A DNA stretch of 64,000 nt from Sphingobacteriaceae bacterium (GTDB lineage: Bacteria > Bacteroidota > Bacteroidia > Sphingobacteriales > Sphingobacteriaceae), in the NCBI GenBank assembly GCA_024645045.1, contig JAHEGO010000069.1:57698-121697 (forward strand), written 5' to 3'. A program made the translations under genes and the position numbers. The notes under the pieces were generated by a model. That model saw only the letters and a program-made list of their open reading frames with translations. It was not told the DNA's origin and did not search any database. Of the stretch, positions 1-8,855 are shown in pieces (position 1 is the first letter of the stretch; each line of letters starts with the position of its first letter).

Positions 1-2100
1 TTGTTTGGTGCATCAGCTGCTCAAGCACAATATCCTTTAAAAACAATTCAAGAAGTGCAAACTGTTTCGCAGCAGAATTTAGCAGCAGGACAAGATGCTT
101 CTTCTATTCCATCAACAGACACGATTAGAATACGTGGCGTTGTAATTATGGATGCAGGTCTTTCTACTTTAGTTGGTGGAAAACAAATTTGGATTCAAGC
201 AAATGATGGATCTTCATTTTCAGGGATAGATGTTTACCAAAACTTTCCAGGAAGCACTGTTACCGGCGATGCTGGAACTGGAATTCTTTCTTTGGTTGCA
301 GGAGACTCTGTTGAATTAACAGGAAATGTTTTAGAGTATCAAGGTGAAACAGAATTCGTGCCTGTCAATACGACACCGGCTACGCCAATTCAAATTCTAG
401 GCGGTGGAATTACTGTTAAACCTAAATTAATTACAGCCGCAGAATTGAATGATGCAAATAGAAATAATATTTTAACTACTGGTGAGCAATACGAAGGAAT
501 GTATGTAGAGATACATAATTTGACAGTATCTACCGTTGATTATTTTTCAAATGGCACACGTGTAAGTTTTAATATTGTTGATGCTAATGGAAATAAAATT
601 AATGTATCTGACAGATTTAAAGCTTTTAAATTACCTGCAGCTGGTGGCTCATTTGTTCCGCCAAATGTTGGTGACGTGTTAACGAGTATAAAAGGTATCA
701 TTGCACATTCATTGAATAATCGTGGATATGAATTGCACGTATTTGATGCTTCGCAAATTGTTTATGGTGCAGCAGCTCCAACAATTTCGCAAATCACACG
801 TTCTATCAAAGTGCCTACAAGTACCGATGCTATTACTGTTACAGCAAACATTACCGATAAAGATGGAGTTAACTCCGCAGATCTTTATTATGCAGTAGGC
901 GTAAATAGTACTTCTTATACTTCAGTTGCAATGACTGCAAATGGAAATAGTTTTTCAGCTGTAATTCCTGCACAAGCTGATGGCTCTTTTGTTAAATATT
1001 ATATTTCTGCAAAAGACAATTCAACAGCACAATTAGTTAGTCGTATTCCTAATGTACCTACTGAAGATCCAAAGTTCTATGTAGTACGTAACGCAGGTAT
1101 GGGAATTTATGATGTACAATATACGCCATTCAAATCTGGTAACTCAGGTTTTGCAGGACAAGAAGTTACAGTTACAGGTGTAGTTACTGCGTCTGCAAAT
1201 GATTTAGGTTATGTATTTATTCAACAAGAAAATCAATTGAATTGGGCAGGATTAATGTGTATAGGAAGTACAACGCTTGCAACACTCGCAATTGGTGATA
1301 AGGTAACTGTAACAGGTACTGTAAAAGAAAACTATGGTTATACCCGTATAGAGGCAATCACATCTGTTTCAAAAAACGGAACAGGTTCAATTACGCCAAT
1401 TGTTTTGGTTGCGGATTCATTCCGTAAATATAGTTTTACAGGAACTGAGCCATACGAAGGTATGTTAGTGAAGTTCATTGGAAACAATGGTTCGAAATTA
1501 AAAGTTGTCAATGCAAATGCAGACGATCCTAGTAATTTTGCAGAATACCGTGTAGGTCCAGATACCACAGATGCCGGCGCTGGTTGCAGGGTAATTGCAG
1601 GTAGGGTAACTTCTTCGGTTTATTCTTCTTTAAATGTTTCATATGTAACAGACACCATTTGGGCGACTATTTCAGGTGTGATGAAAGTAGCTCCAATTGT
1701 TGTTCAAAAAGGAGATAGCATGACTTCTGTTACTGGTATTATGGATTACTCTTTCAGTAACTGTAAATTAATGCCACGTAATAATGCTGATTTTGAAAAC
1801 TATTCGAGAATGACAGTAGGTGTAAACAGCCAAGCTTTGAATAAAGGTAAAGTTGTTGCATATCCTAACCCTACCAATAATCAAATCAACTTTGATTTTA
1901 TCTTGCCTGCAAATGCGATAGATTGCAGTATTGTAATTTATGATATGTTAGGAAATATGGTAAGCTCAAAAGCATTGTATTCATTGAGCGGTAGCACATC
2001 TATTGCTATTGATAATATTGCACAAGGATCTTATATCTATTCAGTTGTTGCTAAAAACTTAGGACAATTAAATAATGGAAGATTTGTAGTAGTAAAATAA
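1..2100 (+). CDS. T9SS type A sorting domain protein with OB-fold and Ig-like modules (5' partial)
   Basis: This is the 3' part of a large secreted protein. The frame is open to base 1 and begins with what looks like the tail of a signal peptide (ASAAQAQ), so the true start lies just upstream of the window. Residues about 45-255 and 370-600 read as OB-fold-like beta modules of the type found in DUF5689/YhcR-like secreted proteins, with two 'YEGMYVEI/YEGMLVKF' motifs. Residues about 260-360 resemble an Ig/Fn3-like domain. The last 80 residues form a type IX secretion C-terminal sorting domain (YPNPTNNQINFDF ... GSYIYSVV ... GRFVVVK), which predicts export through T9SS and surface attachment or release. 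No catalytic residues are evident, so its substrate or partner is unknown. A strong terminator follows the stop codon. Confidence 0.85.
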   Translation: MFGASAAQAQYPLKTIQEVQTVSQQNLAAGQDASSIPSTDTIRIRGVVIMDAGLSTLVGGKQIWIQANDGSSFSGIDVYQNFPGSTVTGDAGTGILSLVAGDSVELTGNVLEYQGETEFVPVNTTPATPIQILGGGITVKPKLITAAELNDANRNNILTTGEQYEGMYVEIHNLTVSTVDYFSNGTRVSFNIVDANGNKINVSDRFKAFKLPAAGGSFVPPNVGDVLTSIKGIIAHSLNNRGYELHVFDASQIVYGAAAPTISQITRSIKVPTSTDAITVTANITDKDGVNSADLYYAVGVNSTSYTSVAMTANGNSFSAVIPAQADGSFVKYYISAKDNSTAQLVSRIPNVPTEDPKFYVVRNAGMGIYDVQYTPFKSGNSGFAGQEVTVTGVVTASANDLGYVFIQQENQLNWAGLMCIGSTTLATLAIGDKVTVTGTVKENYGYTRIEAITSVSKNGTGSITPIVLVADSFRKYSFTGTEPYEGMLVKFIGNNGSKLKVVNANADDPSNFAEYRVGPDTTDAGAGCRVIAGRVTSSVYSSLNVSYVTDTIWATISGVMKVAPIVVQKGDSMTSVTGIMDYSFSNCKLMPRNNADFENYSRMTVGVNSQALNKGKVVAYPNPTNNQINFDFILPANAIDCSIVIYDMLGNMVSSKALYSLSGSTSIAIDNIAQGSYIYSVVAKNLGQLNNGRFVVVK

Positions 2101-2107
2101 TTTTAAC

Positions 2108-2141
2108 AGCTCCTTGCATTTTAATGCAAGGAGCTTTTTTT
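2108..2141 (+). terminator. Intrinsic terminator after the T9SS protein
   Basis: A perfect 12-bp stem (AGCTCCTTGCAT / ATGCAAGGAGCT) with a 4-nt loop is followed by seven T residues. It separates the T9SS cargo gene from the lipoprotein-TonB receptor unit that starts only 9 nt later. Confidence 0.93.
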
Positions 2142-2149
2142 AATTTATA

Positions 2150-3637
2150 ATGAAATCAACACGCATTTTATTTTTTCTTTTATTCACGTTTGGTTTATCT
2201 GCTTGTGTTAAAGAAGATGAATTGAAGTTAAACACCAATCCAAATACTGCTATTTTTCTAGATAAGATTGATCGATTTGGTGAAAATAGATTAAATACAA
2301 ATGTTACTATGCATTGGTCTGCTGATGACCAAGACGGTTATGTAAAAGGTTATGAAATATCTTTAGATAATATTACATGGTCCTTTACTACTAGCCAAGA
2401 CAGCACCTTCCGATTCACTATTTCTAATGGTGACACAACAGACATTCATTTATATGTTCGTGCAATAGATAATGACGGGAATAAAGATTTATCACCAGCC
2501 TACTTAAGAATCCCTATTAAAAATACCATTCCTACAATTTCGTTTGACGACAATTTAATAAAAGGAGATTCTGTTTATACCGTATTTTCATTATTGTGGA
2601 ATGCGAATGATTTAGATGGAAATGAAACCATCGATTCTATTTATTTAAAAATTAATAACGGAGATTGGTTTTCATTTTCTAAGAAAACAAACTTTGTAAC
2701 CATAGTGCCAAACAATCCTGGTGTTACAGGAGCAGATCAAGCAAAAGTTTATTTGGGATACGATGCACTAAAAATAAACAAACAAATTAACGGTTTGTAT
2801 ATAGACGGCATCAATCACATTTATATTAAAGCGCGCGATTATTCTGGTGCTGAAAGCACAATAGATACGCTGAATTCTTTTTTCTTAAGAAGAAAGACAT
2901 CTGATTTATTAGTACTTGATGCATATAATATTGCAACAACACCAAGTGCGGATTTAGTTTATAAAGAAGTCTTACAATCTGTATATGGCGCAGCAGACTT
3001 CTATGATTTTTTTAGACAAAACAAAGCATATTTCCCATCTATTTGGAAACCTACATTTAGTTTGTTTTTGAATTTGTATGATAAAGTTTTCTGGTATTCT
3101 GATAATATTGCAAGTAATAATAATGCCATGCTATTAGAAAGTGGAGCTTCTGCAATTCAAAATTATTTAAATGCAGATGGTAAATTATTTGTTTGTTCTG
3201 ATTTTGCAAACAATGCCTTTCCGTTAGCATTTTCAAAAACTTCTCCAATATTTCAATTTTCTCCAGCTGATAGTTTTCAAACTTTTTTTGCTGCTAATCA
3301 AAAAGCGAGTATCCCTAAAGATTCATTTTTAATACCCAATCCATTGGCAGGTAGTGGTTACCCTGTTTTGCAAGCTAGTTCGTTTGCAGATGCTGTTGAT
3401 CCATTTTTTGAAAAATCAAACGCTACTGTAATTTACACGGCAAACATTAAAAGAAACTCAGGTGTTACTAATACAAAAGTAGTGATGGCTAAAACGCAGA
3501 ACGCAAACGGTAAAACCAATCAAGTGTTTTGTTCAATAGATTTATTTAAAATGCAAGCTGATGCTGATACAAATGGACAGCAAGATGAATTGAAAAAATT
3601 ATTTCAAAAGATATTTTTAGACGAATTTAATTGGTAA
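2150..3637 (+). CDS. Secreted lipoprotein with Ig/Fn3-like repeats
   Basis: This is a 495-aa predicted lipoprotein. The N-terminus is a signal peptide ending in a lipobox (LSAC at about residues 16-19), followed by VKEDELK. Two consecutive beta-rich modules of roughly 95 residues carry a repeated 'W.A.D.DG' motif (WSADDQDGYVKGYEISLD and WNANDLDGNETIDSIYLK), reminiscent of Ig/fibronectin-type domains. The C-terminal half (about 255-495) has no motif I recognise. The gene opens a unit with the TonB-dependent receptor; its TAA overlaps the receptor ATG by one base (TAATG), indicating translational coupling. It may be the surface-exposed partner of that receptor, but it does not look like a SusD protein. 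Function is unknown. Confidence 0.85.
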   Translation: MKSTRILFFLLFTFGLSACVKEDELKLNTNPNTAIFLDKIDRFGENRLNTNVTMHWSADDQDGYVKGYEISLDNITWSFTTSQDSTFRFTISNGDTTDIHLYVRAIDNDGNKDLSPAYLRIPIKNTIPTISFDDNLIKGDSVYTVFSLLWNANDLDGNETIDSIYLKINNGDWFSFSKKTNFVTIVPNNPGVTGADQAKVYLGYDALKINKQINGLYIDGINHIYIKARDYSGAESTIDTLNSFFLRRKTSDLLVLDAYNIATTPSADLVYKEVLQSVYGAADFYDFFRQNKAYFPSIWKPTFSLFLNLYDKVFWYSDNIASNNNAMLLESGASAIQNYLNADGKLFVCSDFANNAFPLAFSKTSPIFQFSPADSFQTFFAANQKASIPKDSFLIPNPLAGSGYPVLQASSFADAVDPFFEKSNATVIYTANIKRNSGVTNTKVVMAKTQNANGKTNQVFCSIDLFKMQADADTNGQQDELKKLFQKIFLDEFNW

Positions 3638-6459
3638 TGAGAAAAAGCATTATATATATAATACTCTTTATTTTTTCAATGTTTTCTGTTGTTAGTGCAC
3701 AAGTACAAACAGGTGTGTTGAAAGGGAAAGTTGTTGACAGAAAAACGAAAGAGCCAATTATTGGAGCAACGGTAACCATTGTGGGTACTTACTTTGGTGT
3801 CAGTACGGATATCAATGGAAATTTTCAAATCAATGCCATTAAGCCTGGAGAATATACTGTTAAAGCAATTTATTTGGGCTATAAAGAATTACTATATAAT
3901 GGTGTAAAAATTAATGGAACAGTTCCGACGCAATTAAATTTAACCCTAAGTGAGGTGACTGCTGAAATTGGTGCAGTTGAAGTTTTAGGCCAAAGGACAA
4001 TTGTAGATTTAGAATCAGGAAAATCGAGCACTAAAGTTTCATCAGAAGACATCAAAGACATGAGTGTGAAAGATGTACAATCTATAGTTGCAAATCAAGC
4101 AGGGGTAAGTCAAAATCCAGATGGTTTACAAATTAGAGGAGGTCGAGTATACGAAACACAGTATTTAGTTGATGGTATCAATGCGCAAGATCCTCTAGCA
4201 GGAACTGGCTTTGGTGTTGACATTGCGTCTAACGCGGTAAATGATATTGAAGTAATTACAGGTGGAGTTGGAGCAGAATTTGGAGAAGGCACTTCCGGTG
4301 TTGTATTAACTAGAATTAGAGAAGGTGGTGATAAAGTTAAATTTGGTGGCAGTTATTATAGAGATAATTTAGGTTTCAATAATTCGAGCAATTGGAACAC
4401 CGATATGTTAAGTATCAATTTTGGTTCACCTGTGCCTTTTACTAAAAAGAAATTAACTTTTTTTAGTAGTGCAAATATGGAATTGACCGACGAATTTTTT
4501 AAAAATCCAGCAAAGCAATTACATAGCTCTTTGTTGCGCAACAATGATTCTATTTGGGCGCCAAGGGAAGATAATAAATGGTCTGGTACTTTTAAGTTGA
4601 CTTATAATATTGCGCCCGGTAAAAAATTATCGATATCTAATCAATCAAGTTTAAATATCAATCAAAATACTCGATCGCTTCAAGTAGTAGGAAACAATGC
4701 AATCGTGACCCCTGGCTATCAATATTTGTTCAGTTTGAATATGGACAATGCCGCAACCTATACCCACAAGTCTAATTTATTAATTGTTCAATATTTGAAT
4801 TTATTTTCAAAAGAGTTATCGATGGATGTTTCTTTTGCAAGGCTGTTTACAAATTTGAGAGCAGATGCAAATGGTAGACCGTTTAGGCCTTCTACCATTG
4901 ATCAAATTTTCGATCCAGCATCTATTGTATCAGATCCTGCAACTTTATTTAATCCTGGAGACTCTGTGATCTATGTAAATCCAGGTCCCGGTTTATATAA
5001 CAACGGAGGTGTTTCCACTTTATGGCACGACCACTATGCACAAGAAAATACTTTCAAAGTAAAATTTAATTACACTCCGAATAAAGAAAATTTTATCAGC
5101 TTCGGAATTGAACATAAAGAGCAAGAATACCAATGGGTGGATGTAACCAGACCTTGGATAGGTGCACCAATTATTATTGATGACTCTACCACAACAGCTT
5201 CATCTAGTATTGGTCAGTCAAATGACATATGGAAAGTAAATCCTGCTACTGGAGGATTATTCTTTCAGGATGAATTGCGTTATAAAGGCATCATCGTTAA
5301 TGCAGGAGTTCGATTGAATTATTGGATGCCTGGAAAATTTGCAGATCAAGCAGTGGCAGATCCAAACGCGCCTGTGCTTGATGCTATCAGACAATCTTAT
5401 CTTGCTAATAGTACCGAAATTTTTGGTCGCAGAACAAAATTTAGGTTATTGCCAAAGCTTAGAATTTCTTTCCCAGTTTCTGAGAATAATGTATTGTATT
5501 TTAACTACGGGCATTTAAGTAAATTGCCACATCCTCGTTTTGTTTATGCTGGTTTAGATCCAGTTTATCAAAACAGGTCTTTCTTAGCTAATCTAGGAAA
5601 TCCAGATTTGAATCCAGAAGTAACGGTTTCTTATGAGGTGGGGATTAAAACGCAAGTAACATCCAATTTTGCTGTTACTGCAACAGCGTTTTATAACGAC
5701 AAGTTCGACTACATTGTAAGTAGAAGAATTATTGTAAAAGATCAAACTGGACGTTTTGTTGAAAAGAATTTCAACATCAATCAAGATTATGCAAGAATTC
5801 GCGGTTTTGAACTAACTTTAAATAGAAGAATTCAAAGATATTTAAGTGCAACTTTTAGTGCGGCTTACCAAATTGCTACTGGTAAATCTAATTCTGCGCA
5901 AGAATCACAATTGCAAATTTTACAAACAGGTTCTGTCTCTCCAACAGTTGAACAAAATTTAGCATGGGACAGACCTCTTGATTTAAAATTAATGATTGTA
6001 TTTAAACCAGACACTTCTTTCCATATTGGACGTATTAATTTTAATAGGGTGCGTGTATTTTTTAATTCAACATACAAATCAGGATTGCGTTATACGCCAT
6101 ATTATCAAAATGGAGTAGAACCTAATGGTAGACCAATATACGAACCAGATGAATTGCATCCATTCAGTAAGATAGGTTCTGCTTGGTGGAATACAGATTT
6201 AAAAATCACCAAAGATATTCCTATTAAAAGAGGACAACAAATTAGTTTGAGTCTAGAGTTTAAAAATATTTTTGATAATAAAAACGCTGCAATTATAAAT
6301 CCAATCACAGGTAAGGCTTATGAATATGGAGATCCGCTTCCTAATACTTATCGAGATCCAATGTATCCTGATCCGCAAGACAATGGTGTGCCACCATTTA
6401 ACCCGGCTAGGTATTTGACGCCAAGGCAATTGTTGGCTGGAATAAGTTGGCAGTTTTAA
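3637..6459 (+). CDS. TonB-dependent receptor with carboxypeptidase-like regulatory domain
   Basis: This is a 940-aa outer-membrane protein. The ORF track begins at a TTG at 3631; the ATG at 3637, which overlaps the previous stop codon, gives a clean signal peptide (MRKSIIYIILFIFSMFSVVSAQ). Residues about 27-110 form a CarboxypepD_reg-like domain (LKGKVVDRKTKEPIIGATV). Residues about 115-225 form the plug (VDLESGKSSTKVSSEDIKD ... LQIRGGRVYETQYLVDGIN). The rest is a 22-strand-type beta barrel ending in the aromatic terminus AGISWQF. The family imports large or scarce ligands using TonB energy. No SusD gene is adjacent; the neighbours are instead a PorV-like protein and two lipoproteins, so the ligand cannot be predicted. 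Expression is probably co-transcribed with 2150-8706. Confidence 0.92.
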   Translation: MRKSIIYIILFIFSMFSVVSAQVQTGVLKGKVVDRKTKEPIIGATVTIVGTYFGVSTDINGNFQINAIKPGEYTVKAIYLGYKELLYNGVKINGTVPTQLNLTLSEVTAEIGAVEVLGQRTIVDLESGKSSTKVSSEDIKDMSVKDVQSIVANQAGVSQNPDGLQIRGGRVYETQYLVDGINAQDPLAGTGFGVDIASNAVNDIEVITGGVGAEFGEGTSGVVLTRIREGGDKVKFGGSYYRDNLGFNNSSNWNTDMLSINFGSPVPFTKKKLTFFSSANMELTDEFFKNPAKQLHSSLLRNNDSIWAPREDNKWSGTFKLTYNIAPGKKLSISNQSSLNINQNTRSLQVVGNNAIVTPGYQYLFSLNMDNAATYTHKSNLLIVQYLNLFSKELSMDVSFARLFTNLRADANGRPFRPSTIDQIFDPASIVSDPATLFNPGDSVIYVNPGPGLYNNGGVSTLWHDHYAQENTFKVKFNYTPNKENFISFGIEHKEQEYQWVDVTRPWIGAPIIIDDSTTTASSSIGQSNDIWKVNPATGGLFFQDELRYKGIIVNAGVRLNYWMPGKFADQAVADPNAPVLDAIRQSYLANSTEIFGRRTKFRLLPKLRISFPVSENNVLYFNYGHLSKLPHPRFVYAGLDPVYQNRSFLANLGNPDLNPEVTVSYEVGIKTQVTSNFAVTATAFYNDKFDYIVSRRIIVKDQTGRFVEKNFNINQDYARIRGFELTLNRRIQRYLSATFSAAYQIATGKSNSAQESQLQILQTGSVSPTVEQNLAWDRPLDLKLMIVFKPDTSFHIGRINFNRVRVFFNSTYKSGLRYTPYYQNGVEPNGRPIYEPDELHPFSKIGSAWWNTDLKITKDIPIKRGQQISLSLEFKNIFDNKNAAIINPITGKAYEYGDPLPNTYRDPMYPDPQDNGVPPFNPARYLTPRQLLAGISWQF

Positions 6460-6502
6460 TTTGAAATGATAAATGACTCGTTCGGTATATATAAAATTTG
6501 AA

Positions 6503-7504
6503 ATGAAAAAATATTTAATGGCCATTGTTTGTTCTGTGTGCGTATTGTTTGCGCAAGCACAATTGCTTCCAAATTTAGGAGGGCAAAGAGCAGGTACTTC
6601 GGCATTTAATTTTTTAAAATTAAATTACAATCCACGCGCAACAGCAATGGCCGGAGCCAGTGCGGCAATGCCAGGAGATGCATTTTCTGCAGCTGCAAAT
6701 CCTGCAGCAATTATAGATGTGAAAGATTTAAGTTTTGCAATATCATCACAACAATATTATGCAGGCGCTAACACAAGTTATCTTGCAGCAGTTGTGCCAA
6801 CTAAACATTATAGCGCTTGGGCGTTTCAATTGCAAAGTTACCGAACTGATGCCATGGAAAAGCGAACTGAATTTCAACCTTATGGCACTGGAGAATATTT
6901 CTATGGACAAAATATAGCATTGGGATTATCTTATAGTAAAGTGTTATCAGATTATTTTAGTTATGGTATTTCGGCAAAATACATTTATGAAGGAATTGAT
7001 AATTTTAAAGTGCATAGTGGTGTAGTAGATTTAGGGTTTCTTTACAAAACAGATTTTAAAGATTTAAAGTTTGCCGTATTGCTTTCCAATTTTGGCATAA
7101 ATACCAAGATTGACGGAGAAACAAATACATTGGTAGCATTTAATAATTCTAATCCAGATATCAATGCATATGCCGCACCTACACTTTTTAAAATGGGAGT
7201 TTCGTTTGTGCCTTATCAATCGGGTAGAAATAAATTATTATTTGCAACAGAATTACAGCATCCAAATGATAATTCAGAAAACATTCGTGTTGGATTAGAA
7301 TACAGTTGGATGGATTTATTTTTTGTTCGTGGTGGATTTAAGTTAGGATTGAAAGACCAATCAACCCCAACCTTTGGAGCAGGTATTCGTACTCATTTTG
7401 GAAGATATCCGTTGAATGTAATTTATGCAGCAGATCCACATCCTTATTTAGGATTTGCACAACAAATCGGAGTGTCAATTGCTTTAACAAAAGAAAATAG
7501 GTAA
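6503..7504 (+). CDS. PorV/PorQ family outer-membrane protein
   Basis: This is a 333-aa protein whose best start is the ATG at 6503 (MKKYLMAIVCSVCVLFAQAQ), giving a signal peptide; the track start at 6473 adds 10 non-signal residues. The mature N-terminus (LGGQRAGTSAFNFLKLNYN, then PRATAMAGASAAMPGDAFSA) is the characteristic opening of PorV/PorQ-family FadL-like beta barrels. In T9SS, PorV shuttles cargo from the SprA translocon and PorQ belongs to the attachment machinery. Nothing distinguishes this copy as the canonical PorV or PorQ; its place between a TonB receptor and a lipoprotein suggests a specialised paralogue. The stop codon overlaps the next ATG by one base. Confidence 0.82.
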   Translation: MKKYLMAIVCSVCVLFAQAQLLPNLGGQRAGTSAFNFLKLNYNPRATAMAGASAAMPGDAFSAAANPAAIIDVKDLSFAISSQQYYAGANTSYLAAVVPTKHYSAWAFQLQSYRTDAMEKRTEFQPYGTGEYFYGQNIALGLSYSKVLSDYFSYGISAKYIYEGIDNFKVHSGVVDLGFLYKTDFKDLKFAVLLSNFGINTKIDGETNTLVAFNNSNPDINAYAAPTLFKMGVSFVPYQSGRNKLLFATELQHPNDNSENIRVGLEYSWMDLFFVRGGFKLGLKDQSTPTFGAGIRTHFGRYPLNVIYAADPHPYLGFAQQIGVSIALTKENR

Positions 7505-8706
7505 TGAAAAACAACAATATATTTTTTGCTATATTTTTTGCTGCAACTTTTCTTTTGTCAAGTTGTGAAAATCCATTTGGTGATAAAACAAATTTAAGTT
7601 TTATTGATGTGCCTAATTATGACGAACAACCTATTGCATTTGTTCCTATTCAACCGGCATTAAAAGATTTTGAAAATCCTACTGCCATTATTATTGGTTA
7701 TGATGAATTGGTTTATATCGCAGATCAAGGGAGGTCTACCGTTTATTGTTTTGACCAAAGTGGTAAAAAGATTTCTTCACTTGTTGTACCAGGTTTAAAA
7801 TCGATTGCCATGGATCGAAGTTTGAATTTATTAGCATTAGGTGCTATTGATACATTAATTAATGGGAATAGTTTCAAGCTAGACGCGGTATTTAGATATG
7901 AGTTGGCTGCTGCGTCCGGTTATGGTTTATCATTTGCTTCTTTAAAAAAGAGAACCATTCATCCATTTTATTTTAAAACAAGTTTTTCAACTTCAGACAC
8001 CGCCACACATTTTAATGCAATTAGTGTGATGGCTGATAATAATTATTATATCACACGTTCTGGGCCATCTAATGCGCCTACACAAATAGGCGGTCCAGAT
8101 GATGCAATTTTAGTATTCAATTCAAGAGATAAATTTGTCACTACGGTAAATGTGCAAACAGAGCAAGGTTTAATCAGTGATTATTTCAAGAAACCATTTG
8201 CAATTACTACATTGGCAAAAGGACCTCAGTCTCCTATAGTTAAACAAGGTGGCGATTTTATTTTTACTTCAATTAATCCTAGTACAACCATTAAAACGCA
8301 ATACATTAGTTTTGTTTCTTCAGAATTTGGTTCTAGCTATACGCTGAACACTTCATTAGCAGGGCAGGATACTTCAAAAGCGAATGGCTTTATTTATTCG
8401 CCAAATAAATTCACTTCACCATTAGGCGTAACAATTGCTGGCGATGGTAGTAATTATATTTTTGTAGCGGATGCTGCAAAAGACTCTGTTTATTTATTTT
8501 CTTTAAATGGATTGGAAGGTATTCAGCCGCCTCCTGGATATGCAACAAAAAAGAACATCAAAGTATCTTTTGGTGGCAGCGGATTGGGTCCAAAACAATT
8601 CCGTAAACCAGTAGCACTTGCCTATCACAATCAAATATTATATGTATGTGACGCAGGCAATGGCAGGGTTACTCGATTCAAATTAAGCACAGAATTCGTC
8701 AATTAA
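7504..8706 (+). CDS. NHL-repeat beta-propeller lipoprotein
   Basis: This is a 400-aa predicted lipoprotein: a signal peptide ends in lipobox LSSC at about residues 18-21. Blades of an NHL-type propeller are visible, for example 'LVYIADQGRSTVYCFDQSGKK' (about 75-97), 'YIFVADAAKDSVYLFSLNG' (about 318-337) and 'FRKPVALAYHNQILYVCDAGNGR' (about 370-393). NHL propellers usually bind proteins or glycans rather than catalyse. It is the last gene of the unit; the start ATG overlaps the PorV-like stop codon, so both proteins are probably made in step and may act together at the outer membrane. The ligand is unknown. Confidence 0.83.
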   Translation: MKNNNIFFAIFFAATFLLSSCENPFGDKTNLSFIDVPNYDEQPIAFVPIQPALKDFENPTAIIIGYDELVYIADQGRSTVYCFDQSGKKISSLVVPGLKSIAMDRSLNLLALGAIDTLINGNSFKLDAVFRYELAAASGYGLSFASLKKRTIHPFYFKTSFSTSDTATHFNAISVMADNNYYITRSGPSNAPTQIGGPDDAILVFNSRDKFVTTVNVQTEQGLISDYFKKPFAITTLAKGPQSPIVKQGGDFIFTSINPSTTIKTQYISFVSSEFGSSYTLNTSLAGQDTSKANGFIYSPNKFTSPLGVTIAGDGSNYIFVADAAKDSVYLFSLNGLEGIQPPPGYATKKNIKVSFGGSGLGPKQFRKPVALAYHNQILYVCDAGNGRVTRFKLSTEFVN

Positions 8707-8781
8707 CCTAAAATTAATTAGCGCTATTTAGCTGCTTTAAAGCTTCAATTCGAGGTTTTTAAAACATAAGTTGCTAAACTA

Positions 8782-8812
8782 TTGCTACTTGCTAAATAAA
8801 AGCGTATCTTTG
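8782..8812 (+). promoter_or_regulatory. Bacteroidota-type promoter of the DEAD-box helicase gene
   Basis: A -7 element TATCTTTG (8805-8812) matches TAnnTTTG exactly. A -33 TTG at 8782-8784 lies 20 nt upstream, the expected spacing. The 5' untranslated region would be about 35-40 nt and includes a GC-rich stretch. It occupies the otherwise gene-free gap 8707-8855. Confidence 0.75.
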
Positions 8813-8855
8813 CGGCGGCTTTCGCAAGAGGCGATCGCTTTAAACTATATATTTA

